Part shown: piece after piece, positions 5,671 through 7,251 of the stretch
Numbering within the stretch: the first letter of the stretch is position 1
Layout of the letters: every line of letters begins with the position of its first letter
NCBI GenBank assembly: GCA_945867875.1
Contig: CAMBJF010000119.1
Coordinates: forward strand, 1-7,251
Reading direction: 5' to 3'
Length of the DNA: 7,251 nt
From: an uncultured Ruminococcus sp.
Lineage (GTDB): Bacteria; Bacillota; Clostridia; Oscillospirales; Ruminococcaceae
Position numbers and translations under genes: made by a program
Notes under the pieces: model-generated
Told to the model about the DNA's origin: nothing
The model's database searches: none
Seen by the model: only the letters and a program-made list of their open reading frames with translations

Positions 5671-7251
5671 TGTACAAGCTCCTTTTCCTCGTCAGTTTTC
5701 TCCTCATTCAACCCCGTAAGGGAATACACGAAAACGCCCTTTGATTTGCCTTTCAGCGGTATTTCGCCGATAGGTTCGACGGTTATCCTGTCTTTTACCT
5801 GCTCATAAACGCTCTCGCTTATGAGCACCTGTCCACGCTTGGCATTGGATTCAAGGCGGGCGGCGGTGTTTACAGTGTCACCGATGGCGGTGTAGTCCAT
5901 TCTGAAATCGCAGCCGATATTTCCAACGACCGCAGGGCCGCAGTTTACGCCCACGCCGAAGCTTACGGATTTGCCGTAGCGCTCCATAAACTTGCTCTCA
6001 ATGGCGTTTCCGCCGCTTACGATGTCCCAGGCGGTCTTGACGGCTCTGTAAACATAGTCGTCAAGGTCGAAGGGGGCGTTGAAAACTGCCATTGTTGCGT
6101 CACCGATGAATTTGTCAAGGGTGCCGCCGTTTGCGAAAATTGAGTTGGTGGTGAGGTTCAGATAGCTGTTGAGGATATCTACCACCTGCTCGGGTTCAAG
6201 GCTTTCTGACATTGGCGTGAAGCCTCTGATGTCCACGAAAAGCACCGCAATGTCACGGTTTTCGCCGCCCAGCTTAATGTGATAATTTCCGCTTTTTGCA
6301 ATTTCCTCAACCACCTGAGGGGCAACATATTTCTTGAATGCGGCGGTTATCTTCCGCTTTTCGGCAGCCTGCTCAGCATACTTTCTCATAAGGTTCAGCA
6401 GGTAATACGCCACGGAGCATAGGGGAGCGTAGAGGATAGGAAATGCCGTACCTGCGCTGTTCAGGGCGATGCACCCGCCAACACATCCCGCCGCAATTAT
6501 AATGACGGCAGGGGTGGAAAATTTCAGCTTCATTTTCCTTGACACGATATATGCACAGCAGGCAATTACCGCCGCAGAAAGGGCTGAAACGGCTCTCGGT
6601 GCGGGAACGGGGCATTTGCCGTCAAGGAGTCCCTGAACGATGTTTGCGTGGATCTCCACACCGTACATCTGATCGGCACTGTTGGGGACGGAGAACTGAT
6701 CCTGAAGTCCCGAAGCATATGCGCCTATGAGCACGATGCAGTCGGAAAAAATACGTGGGTCGGCAGTGCCGTCAAGGACGCTGCTAAGGGAAATGTGCTC
6801 ATAATCAAAGGGTCTGCCCGCATAGTTTACCCACATTCGGCTGTTGGAATCGAGAGCGGGGATATTTTCGGGTATGCCCAGAAATTCGCAGTATTTTGAA
6901 TAGATAGTCGCCGCAAAGCTTTTGTAGGTCACGCCCTCGAAATCCTCGGATAGAATAGCCGAGCGGACGATGCCGTCCTCATCGGAGGTGGCGTTTACAA
7001 ACCCAGTGGCGGTGCAGTCGGCTATAATGGGCTGTTCTATGGAATCAATGTTGAAATGGTCGATGTATGGTTTGCCATTTTCATCGGTCTTGTAGGCGGT
7101 GGTGTAGTTTATGTACGAGCCGGAAATGACCTTGCCGCTTTTCTCACAGGCGGCTTTCAGAGCCTCGTCGCCCTCGCTGTCCATATCCCCGAACACCATT
7201 ATATCCATTGCGATAACGGCGGGATAATCGCCCAGCTTATCAATAATTTCG
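5667..7251 (-). CDS. CHASE2-domain class III adenylate cyclase (N-terminus beyond window)
   Basis: A membrane sensor that probably makes cAMP from ATP. The frame stays open to the window edge: 14 further in-frame codons precede the ATG at 7206-7208 (reading EIIDKLGDYPAVIA) and fit the CHASE2 domain, so the true start lies outside. Counting from that ATG as residue 1, residues 1-200 are the rest of an extracytoplasmic CHASE2 sensor domain. Three membrane helices follow at about 204-223, 231-248 and 253-272, then a linker, then the cyclase domain at about 315-500. Catalytic residues are intact: metal Asp D326 (LFVDIRGF) and D370 (DKFIGDA), adenine-selecting K366 and T440 (DYTAIGDTVN), and transition-state N447 and R451 (VNTAARLE). 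The Lys/Thr pair is the one used by cyanobacterial CyaC-type adenylate cyclases. The CHASE2 ligand is unknown. The gene overlaps the TIM-barrel gene by ATGA. Confidence 0.93.
   Translation of the reverse strand, partial: EIIDKLGDYPAVIAMDIMVFGDMDSEGDEALKAACEKSGKVISGSYINYTTAYKTDENGKPYIDHFNIDSIEQPIIADCTATGFVNATSDEDGIVRSAILSEDFEGVTYKSFAATIYSKYCEFLGIPENIPALDSNSRMWVNYAGRPFDYEHISLSSVLDGTADPRIFSDCIVLIGAYASGLQDQFSVPNSADQMYGVEIHANIVQGLLDGKCPVPAPRAVSALSAAVIACCAYIVSRKMKLKFSTPAVIIIAAGCVGGCIALNSAGTAFPILYAPLCSVAYYLLNLMRKYAEQAAEKRKITAAFKKYVAPQVVEEIAKSGNYHIKLGGENRDIAVLFVDIRGFTPMSESLEPEQVVDILNSYLNLTTNSIFANGGTLDKFIGDATMAVFNAPFDLDDYVYRAVKTAWDIVSGGNAIESKFMERYGKSVSFGVGVNCGPAVVGNIGCDFRMDYTAIGDTVNTAARLESNAKRGQVLISESVYEQVKDRITVEPIGEIPLKGKSKGVFVYSLTGLNEEKTDEEKELVQ

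Noticed and set aside
4999..5808. 269-codon open frame on the + strand
   Set aside because: It is antisense to the TIM-barrel and cyclase genes, whose motifs and coupling are clear; no ribosome binding site or recognisable domain.

Overview
The window looks like a metagenome or draft-genome contig from a gut-type Clostridia, most likely a Ruminococcus/Oscillospiraceae relative. This is inferred from moderate GC, AGGAGG-type ribosome binding sites, a large Thr/Pro/Glu-rich extracellular protein with InlB-type repeats, and CUT1 sugar permeases. No marker gene fixes the taxonomy.

Layout. Positions 1-45 are not biological: they are Illumina Nextera library adapter (end of P7, an 8-base i7 index, read-2 adapter ending in the 19-bp Tn5 mosaic end). 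Genomic sequence starts at 46, inside a gene. On the + strand, 46-816 (5'-truncated) and 813-1643 are the two membrane subunits of a CUT1-family carbohydrate ABC importer, overlapping by ATGA. The rest is on the - strand. A hairpin with a U-tract (1651-1686) lies between the convergent permease operon and a 957-codon gene (1695-4568) for a membrane-anchored extracellular protein: one N-terminal membrane segment, a FecR domain, a long Thr/Pro/Glu/Ser linker and about six InlB B-type repeats.

The most notable element is the leader of that gene. A strong extended -10 promoter (4761-4789) starts a transcript that opens almost at once into a cyclic-di-GMP-I (GEMM-I) riboswitch aptamer (4657-4753). 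The aptamer has a GAAA tetraloop and a perfect 11-nt tetraloop receptor. It is followed by an intrinsic terminator (4604-4642) before the AGGAGG site and the ATG. The 3' side of aptamer helix P3 can form about 10 pairs with the 3' arm of the terminator, so the layout predicts an OFF switch: c-di-GMP would stop expression of the surface protein.

Upstream on the - strand, a CHASE2-type class III adenylate cyclase (5667 to the window edge, N-terminus missing) overlaps by ATGA a xylose-isomerase-like TIM-barrel protein (4894-5670). No clear terminator separates this pair from the riboswitch gene. The window therefore places a cAMP-producing sensor enzyme next to a c-di-GMP-sensing leader, although the riboswitch gene has its own promoter.
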